Source of the DNA: Mycolicibacterium mageritense
GTDB taxonomy: Bacteria > Actinomycetota > Actinomycetes > Mycobacteriales > Mycobacteriaceae
NCBI RefSeq assembly: GCF_010727475.1
Contig: NZ_AP022567.1
Location: 434,001-498,000, forward strand
Length of the DNA: 64,000 nt
Reading direction: 5' to 3'
The notes below the pieces were generated by a model, which did no database searches, was not told the DNA's origin, and saw only the letters and a list, made by a program, of their open reading frames with translations. Shown in pieces: positions 40,992-50,483 of this stretch. The stretch's first letter is position 1. Each line of letters begins with the position of its first letter. The translations under genes were made by a program, and so were the position numbers.

Positions 40992-42383
40992 TCAACCTCC
41001 TTGTACGAGTTCGAGAGTCCCCATTGGCGTGGAACGCCAATGGCCGATGCTGATGTCGGCCAGGCGGGCGAGCGACCGCTCGATACCGCGTGCGAGTTCG
41101 TCGACATCGGGCGTTGCGTCGTAGTCGCCGATGACGCCGAACACCAGGCGGTCGGCGTAGCTCATGATCGCCACGCCGGTACGCAACTGCATCGCGAGTG
41201 GTGGAATCGGCAGCAGCCGGACGACGTCACATCCCGTGATCCGCAACGGTTTCCGTGGACCGGGCACATTCGTCACGACGGTGACCACGCCGCGTTGGGG
41301 CAGCCGGGTCAGGGCCCGCACGGTCCATGCGGTCACCGGGAACGGGATCGCGTTCGCCGCGGACACCAGGATGTTGCCGGCCTGACACTGGCCGCCGCCC
41401 TTCGCTCTGGTCATCCGGGCGTGCACGGTGCGTAGTTGCTGTACCGGATCGGACTTCTCGACCGGCAGATACGGCAGCATGACAGACACCCGGTTGTCGG
41501 TGACGTCGCCGGCATCGGCAGACCGGACCGATACCGGCACCAGAGTCCGCAGCGAATGACGCCGGGGCTTTTCGCCGCGCCTGATCAGCGTGGCGCGGAA
41601 GCTGTCGGTGATCGCAGCCAGCGCAACGTCATTGAGCGTGACACCGAACGCGCGGCACACCGAGGTCACGTTGTCCAGCGGTACCTCGGCCGTGGCGTAG
41701 CGCCGCATGCTGGTGACGGGGCCGATCAGCGAGGACTCGGACGCCGGACGCAGCAGGCCGGTGACGATGTCGAGCGCACCGTGCACGGCCTGCACCGCGG
41801 CGCCCGGTAACCCGATCGAGGACCGCCACGCGGCGCCGATCCAGCCGACCGGGTCGAATCCTCCGGCCGCCCTTGCCGATTGATGGGGACGGACGCCGGC
41901 CGGCGCCGGCCCACCGCCGTCGTCGCACAGTCGATCGAGCAGGCGCGTGGCGGCGACGCCGTCGGCGATGCAGTGGTGAATCTTCATGAGGATCGCCCAG
42001 CGATTGCGCTCGAGCCCGTCGACGAGCCAGCACTCCCACAGCGGACGATCCCGGTCCAGCCGGCGCTCCATGACGTCGGCGGCCCACCGGTACAGCGCCG
42101 CGTCATCACCCGGCCGCGGCACCGCGGCATAGCGGATGTGATGCGATGCGTCGAAGTGGGTGTCATCGACCCAGTGCGGTGCGCCCAGATCCAAGGGTTG
42201 CGTGCGCAAAACCTGCCGCAGCCGCGGAACCGTCGACGTCCGCTCCGCCAACGCCGCGACGACGGTTTCGACCTCAGGCATCGGCCCGTCGAGCACGGCG
42301 AGTGCGCCGATTGCCAGGCTTGCATGCGGGTCAGAGTCCTCGGCCTCCAAGAACCCCGCATCGAGAACCGTCAACTGCTCCAT
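40992..42383 (-). CDS. Wax ester synthase/diacylglycerol acyltransferase (WS/DGAT)
   Basis: 463-aa acyl-CoA:diacylglycerol (or alcohol) acyltransferase that makes storage triacylglycerol. The catalytic motif HHxxxDG is present as HHCIADG near residue 137, in MKIHHCIADGVAATRLLDRL. Other family blocks: an N-terminal LTVLDAGFLEAED start, PLWECWLVDGL before the motif, and NDVALAAITDSFR and TVVTNVPGPRKPLRITG in the C-terminal half. ATG 42383. The downstream PNPOx-like gene is 5 bp away. A DosR-like palindrome at 42419-42432 sits 36 bp upstream, consistent with hypoxic induction as for tgs1. Confidence 0.92.
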   Translation of the reverse strand: MEQLTVLDAGFLEAEDSDPHASLAIGALAVLDGPMPEVETVVAALAERTSTVPRLRQVLRTQPLDLGAPHWVDDTHFDASHHIRYAAVPRPGDDAALYRWAADVMERRLDRDRPLWECWLVDGLERNRWAILMKIHHCIADGVAATRLLDRLCDDGGGPAPAGVRPHQSARAAGGFDPVGWIGAAWRSSIGLPGAAVQAVHGALDIVTGLLRPASESSLIGPVTSMRRYATAEVPLDNVTSVCRAFGVTLNDVALAAITDSFRATLIRRGEKPRRHSLRTLVPVSVRSADAGDVTDNRVSVMLPYLPVEKSDPVQQLRTVHARMTRAKGGGQCQAGNILVSAANAIPFPVTAWTVRALTRLPQRGVVTVVTNVPGPRKPLRITGCDVVRLLPIPPLAMQLRTGVAIMSYADRLVFGVIGDYDATPDVDELARGIERSLARLADISIGHWRSTPMGTLELVQGG

Positions 42384-42418
42384 ACCGATATCGTCTGCCG
42401 TCGGCGGTCGCGGTGGCA

Positions 42419-42432
42419 GGGCCGAAGGTCCC
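42419..42432 (-). promoter_or_regulatory. DosR-like (dormancy) box upstream of WS/DGAT
   Basis: On the minus strand the sequence is GGGACCTTCGGCCC. Against the core GGGACTWWAGTCCC of the DosR consensus it matches 11 of 14 positions, including both outer GGGAC and CCC blocks. It lies 36-49 bp upstream of the WS/DGAT start in the 62-bp gap after narI, the right position for an activator. Confidence 0.55.
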
Positions 42433-42445
42433 TACCTCAGCCGCG

Positions 42446-43174
42446 TCACCACCCGCGCCGGTGCGGACGCGACCCCACCAGCTCGGACTTCTCGGCGACA
42501 TCGCGGCTGCGGTAGACGACGTAGGGCCGGAAGAGGTATCCGATGGGCGCGCTGAACACGTGCACGAGCCGCGTGAACGGCCACAGGCAGAACAGCACGA
42601 GCGCGATCATCACGTGGATGTGGAAGTACAGCGGGGCCTGCACCATGAGATCGCCGCGCGGCTGCAGGATCCAGATCGACCGGAACCAGGGTGACACGGT
42701 CTCGCGGTAGTCGTGTTCGGCCCCTTCAGGCGTCGCGCCGATCAGCGTGCACGCGAAACCCGCCAGCATCGCGGCCACGAGTGCCAGGTACATCGTCTTG
42801 TCGTTGACCGTGGTGGCCATGAACACCGGGCCCGTGGCCCTGCGACGGTAGATGAGCAGCGCAATACCGAGGAGCGCGGCCCCGCCCGCGATGCCGCCGA
42901 GCACCACGGCCTGCAGGTGGTAGACATGATCGCTCATGATCATGTCCATCCAGGATTCGGGGATCAGGAGCCCGACCACGTGCCCGATGATCACGACGAG
43001 CATGCCGAAGTGGAACATCGGGCTCGCGATGCGCAACAGCCTCGACTCGTAGAGCTGTGACGACCGCGTGGTCCAGCCGAACTTGTCGTAACGGTAGCGC
43101 CACCACGTGCCGACGCCGACAATCGCGAGGGTCACATAGGGCACCACGTCCCAGAAGATCACCCAACCCGACAT
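42446..43174 (-). CDS. narI: Respiratory nitrate reductase gamma (cytochrome b) subunit
   Basis: 242-aa membrane subunit that oxidises menaquinol and passes electrons to NarH. Five TM helices; likely haem ligands are His in MFHFGMLVVIIGHVVGLLIP (helix II), and the pair in YFHIHVMIALVLFC (helix V). ATG 43174 is 5 bp after the narJ stop. It is the last gene of the narK-G-H-J-I operon. Confidence 0.95.
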   Translation of the reverse strand: MSGWVIFWDVVPYVTLAIVGVGTWWRYRYDKFGWTTRSSQLYESRLLRIASPMFHFGMLVVIIGHVVGLLIPESWMDMIMSDHVYHLQAVVLGGIAGGAALLGIALLIYRRRATGPVFMATTVNDKTMYLALVAAMLAGFACTLIGATPEGAEHDYRETVSPWFRSIWILQPRGDLMVQAPLYFHIHVMIALVLFCLWPFTRLVHVFSAPIGYLFRPYVVYRSRDVAEKSELVGSRPHRRGW

Positions 43175-43179
43175 CCCAG

Positions 43180-43821
43180 CTACCTCCTGCGCGGTGGCAC
43201 GGTCAGTTGAAATGGCTGCAGTCCAACGGTTTCCATCGGCGGTCCGGACATCATCAGGCGCGAGACGTCGTCCACCGAGGCCAGCGCCGGCAGGGTGGCA
43301 TCCACCGCCGCGACGACAGGCGCGTAGGGCGATCTCCGCTCGGCCAACGCCTGGGCCACCACACCGATGGGCACGCGGTATTTGGCGAGCAGCCGCCTTC
43401 CGGCCTCCGGGGCGACCGTCGCCGCGAACTCCAGCACCACCGGAAGATGGTCGGGTGCCTCTCCTTTGGGGATCTCGACGCCTGCGGCACGGTAGGTCTG
43501 GGTGAATTCGACCATCTGCGCACCTCGGTTACGAGTATCGCCTGCCGTCCAGTACGTCAGCAGCATGCTGCACCGCTTGTGCAGGTCGAAGGTGTCGACG
43601 TACTCCTGCTGCAGCTCCATCGTGGGGCGCAGGCTCAACCCGACAACGGTTTCGCCGAGCAGCGCCCGGGGTTCACCGGTGACGTGATCCAGTAGGCGTG
43701 CCGCGGTCTGCAGCCGGTCCAGATGGCCGTCGTCCGGGTAGGCCAGCAGCAGCGACGCCGCCTGCCACACCAGACGATCCTGCATCGTGTTGTCGCGGGT
43801 TCGATTGCGACGCTTCATCAT
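43180..43821 (-). CDS. narJ: Nitrate reductase assembly chaperone
   Basis: 213-aa TorD/NarJ-family chaperone needed for molybdenum cofactor insertion into NarG and membrane attachment of NarGH; not part of the final enzyme. Family features: WQAASLLLAYPDD at the N-terminus, LQQEYVDTFDLHKRCSMLLTYW, and PDHLPVVLEF. ATG 43821 overlaps the narH stop (ATGA); an ATG 12 codons in is an alternative start. Confidence 0.93.
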   Translation of the reverse strand: MMKRRNRTRDNTMQDRLVWQAASLLLAYPDDGHLDRLQTAARLLDHVTGEPRALLGETVVGLSLRPTMELQQEYVDTFDLHKRCSMLLTYWTAGDTRNRGAQMVEFTQTYRAAGVEIPKGEAPDHLPVVLEFAATVAPEAGRRLLAKYRVPIGVVAQALAERRSPYAPVVAAVDATLPALASVDDVSRLMMSGPPMETVGLQPFQLTVPPRRR

Positions 43822-45464
43822 CGATCACCACTCGGGAACATGCCCGACGGTACTCCCCTGCCATCCCAGTTGAGCAGGTTCACGCGCGAGGGGTTCTCGG
43901 CGTTGGCGGCCATGCCGCCACTGGTCTGCCGGTGCTGCAACGCGTGGAAGGTCTCCACGGCCACCGGCACGGGCCCGCCGCTGGCCTCGCCGAACGGGCC
44001 CGACTCGTACATACCCGGTCCGCCCTCGAATGACAGTGAGCATCCCGGCTCTTCCACCGGGTGCCCCTCCGGGTTGTAGGCGGTCGGGATGACATAACGC
44101 TCTTCGTATTTCGCGAGTGCCAGCAGTCGGTACATGTCGTAGACCTGTTCTTCGGTCATGCCGACTGCGGCGGGGATGTGGCCCTGGGTCTCGCGGCCGA
44201 GGTTGATGTCGCGCATGTAGGAACGCATGGCCGCGAGCCTGCGCAATACGCCCTCGACCACGCCGGTGTCACCGGCCGTGAACAATCCGGCCAGGTACTC
44301 GATCGGGATCCGTAGCGCGTCGAGCGCACCGAACAGGTTGCCGAGATCCTCGCCGTCGTGCCCGTCGCGGCTGACCGCGTCGACCACCGGCGACAGCGGC
44401 GGGATGTACCAGACCATCGGTACGGTCCGGAATTCCGGATGCAGTGGCAGCGCAACACCGTAGGTGTGGATCAGTTTGTAGACCGGTGAGCGTTGCGCCG
44501 CCTCGATCCATTCGTCGGAGATGCCCTCTGCGCGCGCCCCGGCGATCACCTGCGGGTCGGTCGGATCGAGCAGAATCTGGCGCTGCGCCTCGTAGAGATC
44601 CTTGTCGTCGGGCACCGACGCCGCCTCCAGCACCCGGTCCACGTCGTAGAGCACGAGCCCGAGATACCGCAGTCGGCCCACGCAGGTTTCCGAGCACACC
44701 GTCGGCAATCCGACCTCGATGCGCGGATAGCACAGCGTGCATTTCTCGGCCTTGCCGGTCTTGTGGTTGAAATACACCTTCTTGTAAGGACATCCGGACA
44801 CGCACATGCGCCAGCCCCGGCAACGGTCCTGGTCGACCAGCACGATGCCGTCCTCGGAACGCTTGTACATCGCGCCCGACGGACATGAGGCCACGCACGC
44901 CGGATTCAGGCAGTGCTCGCAGATCCGCGGCAGATAGAACATGAAGGTCTGCTCGAGTTCGAGCTTGACCTGCTCGCTGACCTGTTTGAGCACCGGGTCA
45001 CCCGGCACGATCTCCGGCGATCCCGCCAGATCGTCATCCCAGTTGGCCGACCACGACACCTTCATGGGCTTGCCGGTGATCAGGCTCCGTGGCGGTGCCG
45101 TGGGGATGTGCTCGCCCAGAGGCGCCGACGTCAGGTTCTCGTAGTCGTAGGTCCACGGCTCGTAGTAGTCGTCGATGGACGGCAGCTTGGGGTTGGCGAA
45201 GATCCTGGCAAGCTTGGCCAGCCGACCCCCGTCCCGCAGCCGCAGCCGGCCGCGGCGGTCCAGCCGCCAGCCGCCGCGCCAGCGGTCCTGGTCTTCGTAG
45301 GTGCGTGGATAGCCTTGTCCGGGACGGGTTTCGACGTTGTTGAACCACACGTACTCGGTGCCCGACCGGTTGGTCCAGGCCTGCTTGCACGTCACCGAGC
45401 AGGTCTGACACCCGATGCACTTGTCGAGGTTCATCACCATCGCCATCTGGGCCATGACCTTCAT
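43818..45464 (-). CDS. narH: Respiratory nitrate reductase beta (Fe-S) subunit
   Basis: 548-aa electron-transfer subunit with one 3Fe-4S and three 4Fe-4S clusters. Cysteine groups are CIGCQTCSVTCKQAW, CEHCLNPACVASCPSGAMYK, CRGWRMCVSGCPYKKVYF and CTLCYPR; the Trp in CRGWRMC replaces a cysteine and marks the 3Fe-4S cluster, as in E. coli NarH. ATG 45464 overlaps the narG stop (ATGA), with AGGAGG about 8 nt upstream. The open frame reaches 46130 but the extra part is a shadow of narG. Confidence 0.96.
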   Translation of the reverse strand: MKVMAQMAMVMNLDKCIGCQTCSVTCKQAWTNRSGTEYVWFNNVETRPGQGYPRTYEDQDRWRGGWRLDRRGRLRLRDGGRLAKLARIFANPKLPSIDDYYEPWTYDYENLTSAPLGEHIPTAPPRSLITGKPMKVSWSANWDDDLAGSPEIVPGDPVLKQVSEQVKLELEQTFMFYLPRICEHCLNPACVASCPSGAMYKRSEDGIVLVDQDRCRGWRMCVSGCPYKKVYFNHKTGKAEKCTLCYPRIEVGLPTVCSETCVGRLRYLGLVLYDVDRVLEAASVPDDKDLYEAQRQILLDPTDPQVIAGARAEGISDEWIEAAQRSPVYKLIHTYGVALPLHPEFRTVPMVWYIPPLSPVVDAVSRDGHDGEDLGNLFGALDALRIPIEYLAGLFTAGDTGVVEGVLRRLAAMRSYMRDINLGRETQGHIPAAVGMTEEQVYDMYRLLALAKYEERYVIPTAYNPEGHPVEEPGCSLSFEGGPGMYESGPFGEASGGPVPVAVETFHALQHRQTSGGMAANAENPSRVNLLNWDGRGVPSGMFPSGDR

Positions 45465-48400
45465 TGGTAGCGCACCTCCTGAGAACGTCGCCGCACCACC
45501 GTCACCTCGTCTCGTTGATTGCCGGTCGGACCGAGGTAGTTCCACGCGAACGCGTGCTGTGCGTATCCGCCGGCCAGATGACTCGGCTTGACCAAAAGCC
45601 GGGTCAGCGAATTGTGGATGCCGCCACGGGTTCCGGTGGTCTCCGTCAGCGGCACGTCGATGGTGCGCTCCTGTGCGTGATAGACGTAGACCACGCCCTC
45701 GGGCATCCGGTGACTCACCACCGCGCGGCACACCAGCACGCCGTTTCTGTTGACGGCTTCGATCCAATCGTTGTCCCGCACATTGATTTTCGCTGCATCG
45801 ACTGGACTCATCCACATGGTGGGACCGCCTCGAGACAGCGACAGCATGAACAGGTTGTCCTGGTACTCCGAGTGGATCGACCACTTGGAGTGCGGCGTCA
45901 GATAACGCACGGTCAGCCCGATGCCACCCTCTCCGAGCCGTGGCTCGCCGAACAGTCGCGACATGTCCAGGGGCGGCCGGTAGATCGGCAACTGCTCGCC
46001 GAGTTCTTCGAGCCAGTCGTGATCGACATAGAAGTGCATGCGGCCGGTAAGCGTGTGGAACGGCTTGAGCTCCTCGATGTTGACCGTGAACGGCGCATAC
46101 CGACGGCCCCCGGTCTCGCTGCCGGACCATTCCGGGCTCGTGATCACCGGAACGGGCCGCGCCTGCGTGTCGGCATAGGTGATCCGGCGTTCTTCACTGC
46201 CCTCGGCGAGGTGCACGAGTTTGCGCCCGGTGCGCTTCTCCAGTTCCTTGAAACCCTCGACCGCCAGCCGGCCGTTCGAGGTGCCGGACAGGGCGAGGAT
46301 CACATCGACCATGCGCTCCGCCGTGGTGATCGCCGGGCGTCCTTGCGCCGCACCGGAATCCATCACGCCGAACTTGGCGGCGAGCTCGCGGACCTCCTGG
46401 TCCGGATGGGTGGTGACGCCCTTGGTCGTCAGGCCCAGCGTGTCGACCAACGGACCGAGCGCCGACCACTTGTCGGCGATCGCGGTGTAGTCCCGCTCCA
46501 CCACCGCCAACGGGCCCATGGTCTTGCCCGGCACAGGCGTCTCGCCCGTGGTACGCCAGTCATGCTCGGTACCGCCCGGATACGCCATCGCACCCGGGGT
46601 GTCGTGCTGCAGCGTGCCCATCACCACGTCGGTACGCGTACCCAGGTGCCTGATCGCCAGCGCGCTGAAGGCCCGGGCGATCGCACCGAAAGCCTCGTAG
46701 TCCGAGCGGGTTTCCCACGGCGGGTCGACCGCGGGGCTGAACGCGTGCACGTACGGGTGCATGTCGGTGCTGGACAGGTCGGCCTTCTCGTACCACGTCG
46801 CAGCTGGCAGCACAACGTCCGACAGCAAGGTCGTCGACGTCATGCGGAAGTCGATCGACATCAGCAGGTCGAGCTTGCCTTCCGGAATGTCCTCGGTCCA
46901 GGTGACCTCGGCGGGGCGCAGACCTTCACCGGTGGGCTCGGCCTGGACGTTGGAAGTCGTGCCGAGCAGATGCCGCAGGAAGTATTCGTTGCCCTTGCTC
47001 GACGAGCCAAGCAGGTTGGCCCGCCAGATGTTCAGTACCCGTGGCCAGTTGGCCGGATTGTCCGGATCCGTGACGGCCAGTTTCAGGCCTCCGGCGGCCA
47101 GCTGCTCGGCCACGTATTGCGGCACCTCCTGTCCCGCGGCCTTGGCCTCGTCGGCCACCTCGAGACTGGAGCGGTCGAACTGCGGATAGAACGGCGTCCA
47201 GCCCATTGCCACCGCGGAACTCAGCACGTCCATGGTGTGCTTGTCCCGGAACCGGCCCCGCCCGGTGGGACTCGACAACGCGTCCGCGCGATAACCGTCG
47301 TAGCGCCACTGATCGGTGTGTGCATACCAGTACGACGTGCCCGCCATCTGCCGCGGCGGCCGGGACCAGTCGGTTCCCATCGCCATGGCCGCCCACCCCG
47401 TGACGGGACGACATTTCTCCTGACCGACGTAGTGTGCCCAGCCGCCGCCGTTGCGCCCCATCGATCCGGTGAGCAGCAGCAGGGCCAGCACCGCGCGGTA
47501 GGTGGCGTCGCCGTGGAACCACTGGCAGATGCCCGCACCCATGATGATCATGGACCGGCCGCCGGACTCCTCGGCGTTGCGGGCGAATTCGCGGGCGATC
47601 CGAATGGCCTGTGCGGCGGCGACTCCGGTGATCTCCTCCTGCCAGGCCGGCGTGTAGGGCCGGCCGGCATCGTCGTAACCTGAGGGCCATTCGCCGGGCA
47701 GCCCCGGGCGGGCCACGCCGTACTGCGCGAGCATCAGGTCGAACACCGTGCACACCAGGTGCTCACCGACGCGGCGCACCGGCACCCCGCGCCGCATGGT
47801 CGCGCCGCTGCCGTCGACGGTGTCGAACCGCGGCAGGCTGATCTCGGCGGTCTCGCCGACCTCGTCGGCGACCGTCAGCGCAGGGACCAGATCCTCCAGT
47901 TCGAGGTTCCATTTGCCCACCCCGTCGTTGCCGTAGCGGAATCCCAACGAACCCTGGGGCACCGCAACACTATTGCTCGCACCGTCGAGGATCGCCGGCT
48001 TGAACGCGGCATTCTCGACATCGTGTCCCAGGTCCGCGGCCGTGAGGTTCTTGCCCGGGACCAGCTCGCCGTCGCGTGCCTCGAGCTTGACCAGGAACGG
48101 CAGGTCGGTGTACTGCCGGACGTAGTCGACGAAGAACGGAACCCGTTTCTCGACAAAGCACTCCCTGAGGATCACATGGCCCATCGCCATCGCCAGCGCG
48201 CCGTCGGTGCCTGCCGCGCACGGCATCCACTCGTCGGCGAACTTGGTGTTGTCGGCGTAGTCCGGGCTTATGCTGACCACTTTGGTGCCGCGGTAGCGGA
48301 CCTCGGCCATCCAATGCGCGTCGGGCGTGCGCGTGACGGGGACGTTGGAACCCCACATCATCAGATACGCCGCATCCCACCAGTCGCCCGACTCGGGCAC

Positions 48401-49138
48401 GTCGGTCTGGTCGCCGAACACCTGCGGCGAGGCCACCGGCAGGTCGGCGTACCAGTCGTAGAACGATGTCATGACCCCGCCGACGAGTTCGACGAACCGC
48501 GAGCCGGCCGCGAATGACACCATCGACATCGCCGGGATCGGCGAGAATCCCGCAACCCGGTCCGGGCCATGGGTTTTGATGGTGTGCACATGTGCGGCGG
48601 CGATCATCTCGGTGGCCTCGGCCCAGCTGAGCCGCACCAGGCCGCCCTTGCCGCGAGCGCGGTGATAGCGCCGGCGCCGCTCCGGGTCACCCTGAATGTC
48701 GGCCCACGCCAACACCGGATCCTTCAAGCGCGCCTTGGCCTCGCGGTACATCTCGACCAGCACGCCACGGGCGTACGGATACCGCACCCGAGTAGGTGAA
48801 TACGTGTACCAGGAGAACGCCGCACCGCGTGGGCAGCCGCGTGGCTCGTACTCCGGACGGTCGGGCCCCACCGACGGATAGTCGGTCTCCTGAGTCTCCC
48901 AGGTGATGATGCCGTCCTTGACGTAGATCTTCCACGAGCAGGATCCGGTGCAGTTGACGCCGTGAGTGGACCGCACCACCTTGTCATGGCTCCACCGGTC
49001 CCGGTAGAAGACGTCGCCCTCACGTCCACCGCGTCGGGTCACCGTGCGCAGGTCCGCGGAGTATTCGCCGGGTGTGAAGAACCTGCCGCTGCGTTCCAGC
49101 AGTTCTTCGACTGCGCCACCGACGTGGGGTTTGGTCAT
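45461..49138 (-). CDS. narG: Respiratory nitrate reductase alpha (molybdopterin) subunit
   Basis: 1225-aa catalytic subunit reducing nitrate to nitrite on bis-MGD molybdenum. The N-terminal FS0 iron-sulfur ligands are His59, Cys63 and Cys67 in STHGVNCTGSCSW and a fourth Cys in YEPRGCPRG. Then come molybdopterin oxidoreductase blocks, such as VASPQVFGDQTDVPESGDWW, MWGSNVPVTRTPDAHWM and GAGICQWFHGDATYRAVLAL, and a C-terminal dinucleotide-binding domain (YLTPHSKWSIHSEYQDN, NDWIEAVNRNGV). ATG 49138 overlaps the narK stop (ATGA). No twin-arginine signal is visible, as usual for cytoplasmically facing NarG. Confidence 0.97.
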   Translation of the reverse strand: MTKPHVGGAVEELLERSGRFFTPGEYSADLRTVTRRGGREGDVFYRDRWSHDKVVRSTHGVNCTGSCSWKIYVKDGIITWETQETDYPSVGPDRPEYEPRGCPRGAAFSWYTYSPTRVRYPYARGVLVEMYREAKARLKDPVLAWADIQGDPERRRRYHRARGKGGLVRLSWAEATEMIAAAHVHTIKTHGPDRVAGFSPIPAMSMVSFAAGSRFVELVGGVMTSFYDWYADLPVASPQVFGDQTDVPESGDWWDAAYLMMWGSNVPVTRTPDAHWMAEVRYRGTKVVSISPDYADNTKFADEWMPCAAGTDGALAMAMGHVILRECFVEKRVPFFVDYVRQYTDLPFLVKLEARDGELVPGKNLTAADLGHDVENAAFKPAILDGASNSVAVPQGSLGFRYGNDGVGKWNLELEDLVPALTVADEVGETAEISLPRFDTVDGSGATMRRGVPVRRVGEHLVCTVFDLMLAQYGVARPGLPGEWPSGYDDAGRPYTPAWQEEITGVAAAQAIRIAREFARNAEESGGRSMIIMGAGICQWFHGDATYRAVLALLLLTGSMGRNGGGWAHYVGQEKCRPVTGWAAMAMGTDWSRPPRQMAGTSYWYAHTDQWRYDGYRADALSSPTGRGRFRDKHTMDVLSSAVAMGWTPFYPQFDRSSLEVADEAKAAGQEVPQYVAEQLAAGGLKLAVTDPDNPANWPRVLNIWRANLLGSSSKGNEYFLRHLLGTTSNVQAEPTGEGLRPAEVTWTEDIPEGKLDLLMSIDFRMTSTTLLSDVVLPAATWYEKADLSSTDMHPYVHAFSPAVDPPWETRSDYEAFGAIARAFSALAIRHLGTRTDVVMGTLQHDTPGAMAYPGGTEHDWRTTGETPVPGKTMGPLAVVERDYTAIADKWSALGPLVDTLGLTTKGVTTHPDQEVRELAAKFGVMDSGAAQGRPAITTAERMVDVILALSGTSNGRLAVEGFKELEKRTGRKLVHLAEGSEERRITYADTQARPVPVITSPEWSGSETGGRRYAPFTVNIEELKPFHTLTGRMHFYVDHDWLEELGEQLPIYRPPLDMSRLFGEPRLGEGGIGLTVRYLTPHSKWSIHSEYQDNLFMLSLSRGGPTMWMSPVDAAKINVRDNDWIEAVNRNGVLVCRAVVSHRMPEGVVYVYHAQERTIDVPLTETTGTRGGIHNSLTRLLVKPSHLAGGYAQHAFAWNYLGPTGNQRDEVTVVRRRSQEVRYQ

Positions 49139-50358
49139 GATCGTGGCTCCTTCGCCGCGGGCGGCTCATGGGTGTGGAGCCGAGTTGCGGTGTACACCAA
49201 CGCGACCAGCGCCGTCGCCACCAGCAACAGCAGGCCCACCGAATAGTCGTTGTCCACGGCATCGTAGGTCGATCCCATCACCAACGGCGGGAAGTAGCCG
49301 CCCAAACCACCTGCCGCAGCGACGATCCCGGTGACTGATCCGACCGACTGCGCCGGTGCCCGGCGGGCCACCCACGCGAACACGCCACCGGTACCGATCC
49401 CGAGGAAGACCGCAAGCGTGATGAACGTCGCGGCCGACCACACGTCCGGCGGCGGCTGGAACATCGCGACGAACGCCAGCGCGGCCGTCCCTGCGAACGA
49501 CGCCAGCACGACGTACTTGGGAGCGATGCGGTCCGACAGCGCGCCGCCGATCGGGCGTGCCAGCACTGCGGCGAGCGCAAAGCCCGCGGTGCGGGTGCCC
49601 GCCTCCACCGCGGTGAAGCCGTAGATGGTCTTGATGTAGGTGGGCAGGTAATTGCTGAATGCGACGAAACCGCCGAACACCACGGCATAGAGGAACGACA
49701 TCTCCCAGGTCACCGGAAGTTTGACGGCGGCTTTGAGTTTGGGCAGCACCGGATCGGTGTTCGGCCGGAAATCGGGTGCGTTGCGCATCGCCACGATGCA
49801 CAGCACCGCCGTTGCCGCGAGCGCCACGGCGATGATGGCGTGGGTGGCGAACAGGCCGAACCACCGCACGAACCGAGGCGTGAAGAACGCCGACAGCGCA
49901 GTGCCGACCATGCCCATGCCGAACACTCCGGTGGCAAACCCGCGGCGGGCGGGTTCGTACCAGTTGTTGGCGAACGGGATACCGACCGCGAAGATCGTGC
50001 CGGCGATGCCGAGGAAGAATCCGCACACCAGCAGGAACGGGTAGGAACCGGCACTCCCGGCCGCGCCGACGGCCAGCACGGGCGGAATCGATGCCAGCGT
50101 GACGACGAGGAACATGGTGCGCCCACCGAACCGGTCGGTGAGCGAACCGACGACGATGCGGCCGAGCGATCCGACCAGGATCGGGGTGGCTACCAGCATC
50201 GAAGCTTGCGTGCTCGACAGTCTCATGTCACCGGCGTATGTGGTGGACAGCGGGCCGATCATGTTCCAGGCCCAGAAATTGATCGCCGAAACCCAGGTAG
50301 CCAAAGCGAGATTCACACTCTGGCGCCGTGCGGTGTACGGCGCGGTTGCCGTGGTCAC
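49135..50358 (-). CDS. narK: Nitrate/nitrite transporter, MFS
   Basis: 407-aa major facilitator of the nitrate/nitrite porter family with 12 TM helices. The NNP signature glycine-rich stretches are present in TM5 and TM11 (GFATGVFGMGMVGTALSAF, GIGTGGVFAWVARRAPAQ), and the substrate arginines lie in TM2 (LVGSLGRIVVGSLTDRFGGR) and TM8 region (AVLARPIGGALSDRI). It is the first gene of the operon, so import is expressed with reduction. The 125-bp upstream gap holds a perfect dyad at 50443-50457. Confidence 0.93.
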   Translation of the reverse strand: MTTATAPYTARRQSVNLALATWVSAINFWAWNMIGPLSTTYAGDMRLSSTQASMLVATPILVGSLGRIVVGSLTDRFGGRTMFLVVTLASIPPVLAVGAAGSAGSYPFLLVCGFFLGIAGTIFAVGIPFANNWYEPARRGFATGVFGMGMVGTALSAFFTPRFVRWFGLFATHAIIAVALAATAVLCIVAMRNAPDFRPNTDPVLPKLKAAVKLPVTWEMSFLYAVVFGGFVAFSNYLPTYIKTIYGFTAVEAGTRTAGFALAAVLARPIGGALSDRIAPKYVVLASFAGTAALAFVAMFQPPPDVWSAATFITLAVFLGIGTGGVFAWVARRAPAQSVGSVTGIVAAAGGLGGYFPPLVMGSTYDAVDNDYSVGLLLLVATALVALVYTATRLHTHEPPAAKEPRS

Positions 50359-50442
50359 CTCTTCAGGGAAGCATCCACAAACGACATTTGCGTTATTTTC
50401 GCGGAAACGATATCGGCAACATCGCCGTACTCAAATTGATTT

Positions 50443-50457
50443 TGTTGTGGCACAACA
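50443..50457. promoter_or_regulatory. Perfect inverted repeat upstream of narK
   Basis: TGTTGTG-G-CACAACA, seven bases each side of one, 85-99 bp before the narK start. It is a candidate operator of the nitrate operon or a weak terminator for the leftward gene at 50484. It does not match the DosR consensus or a CRP site. Confidence 0.45.
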
Positions 50458-50483
50458 CCACTTCTTTTGCATTCAGCAAATTG

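Noticed and set aside
45464..47683. 739-codon plus-strand frame opposite narG
   Set aside because: Antisense shadow of a conserved enzyme; no motifs.
50390..50412. TTATTTTCGCGGAAAC in the narK leader as a GlnR box
   Set aside because: The spacing between GTTAT and GAAAC is off by one and the second half-site is absent; not strong enough to call.
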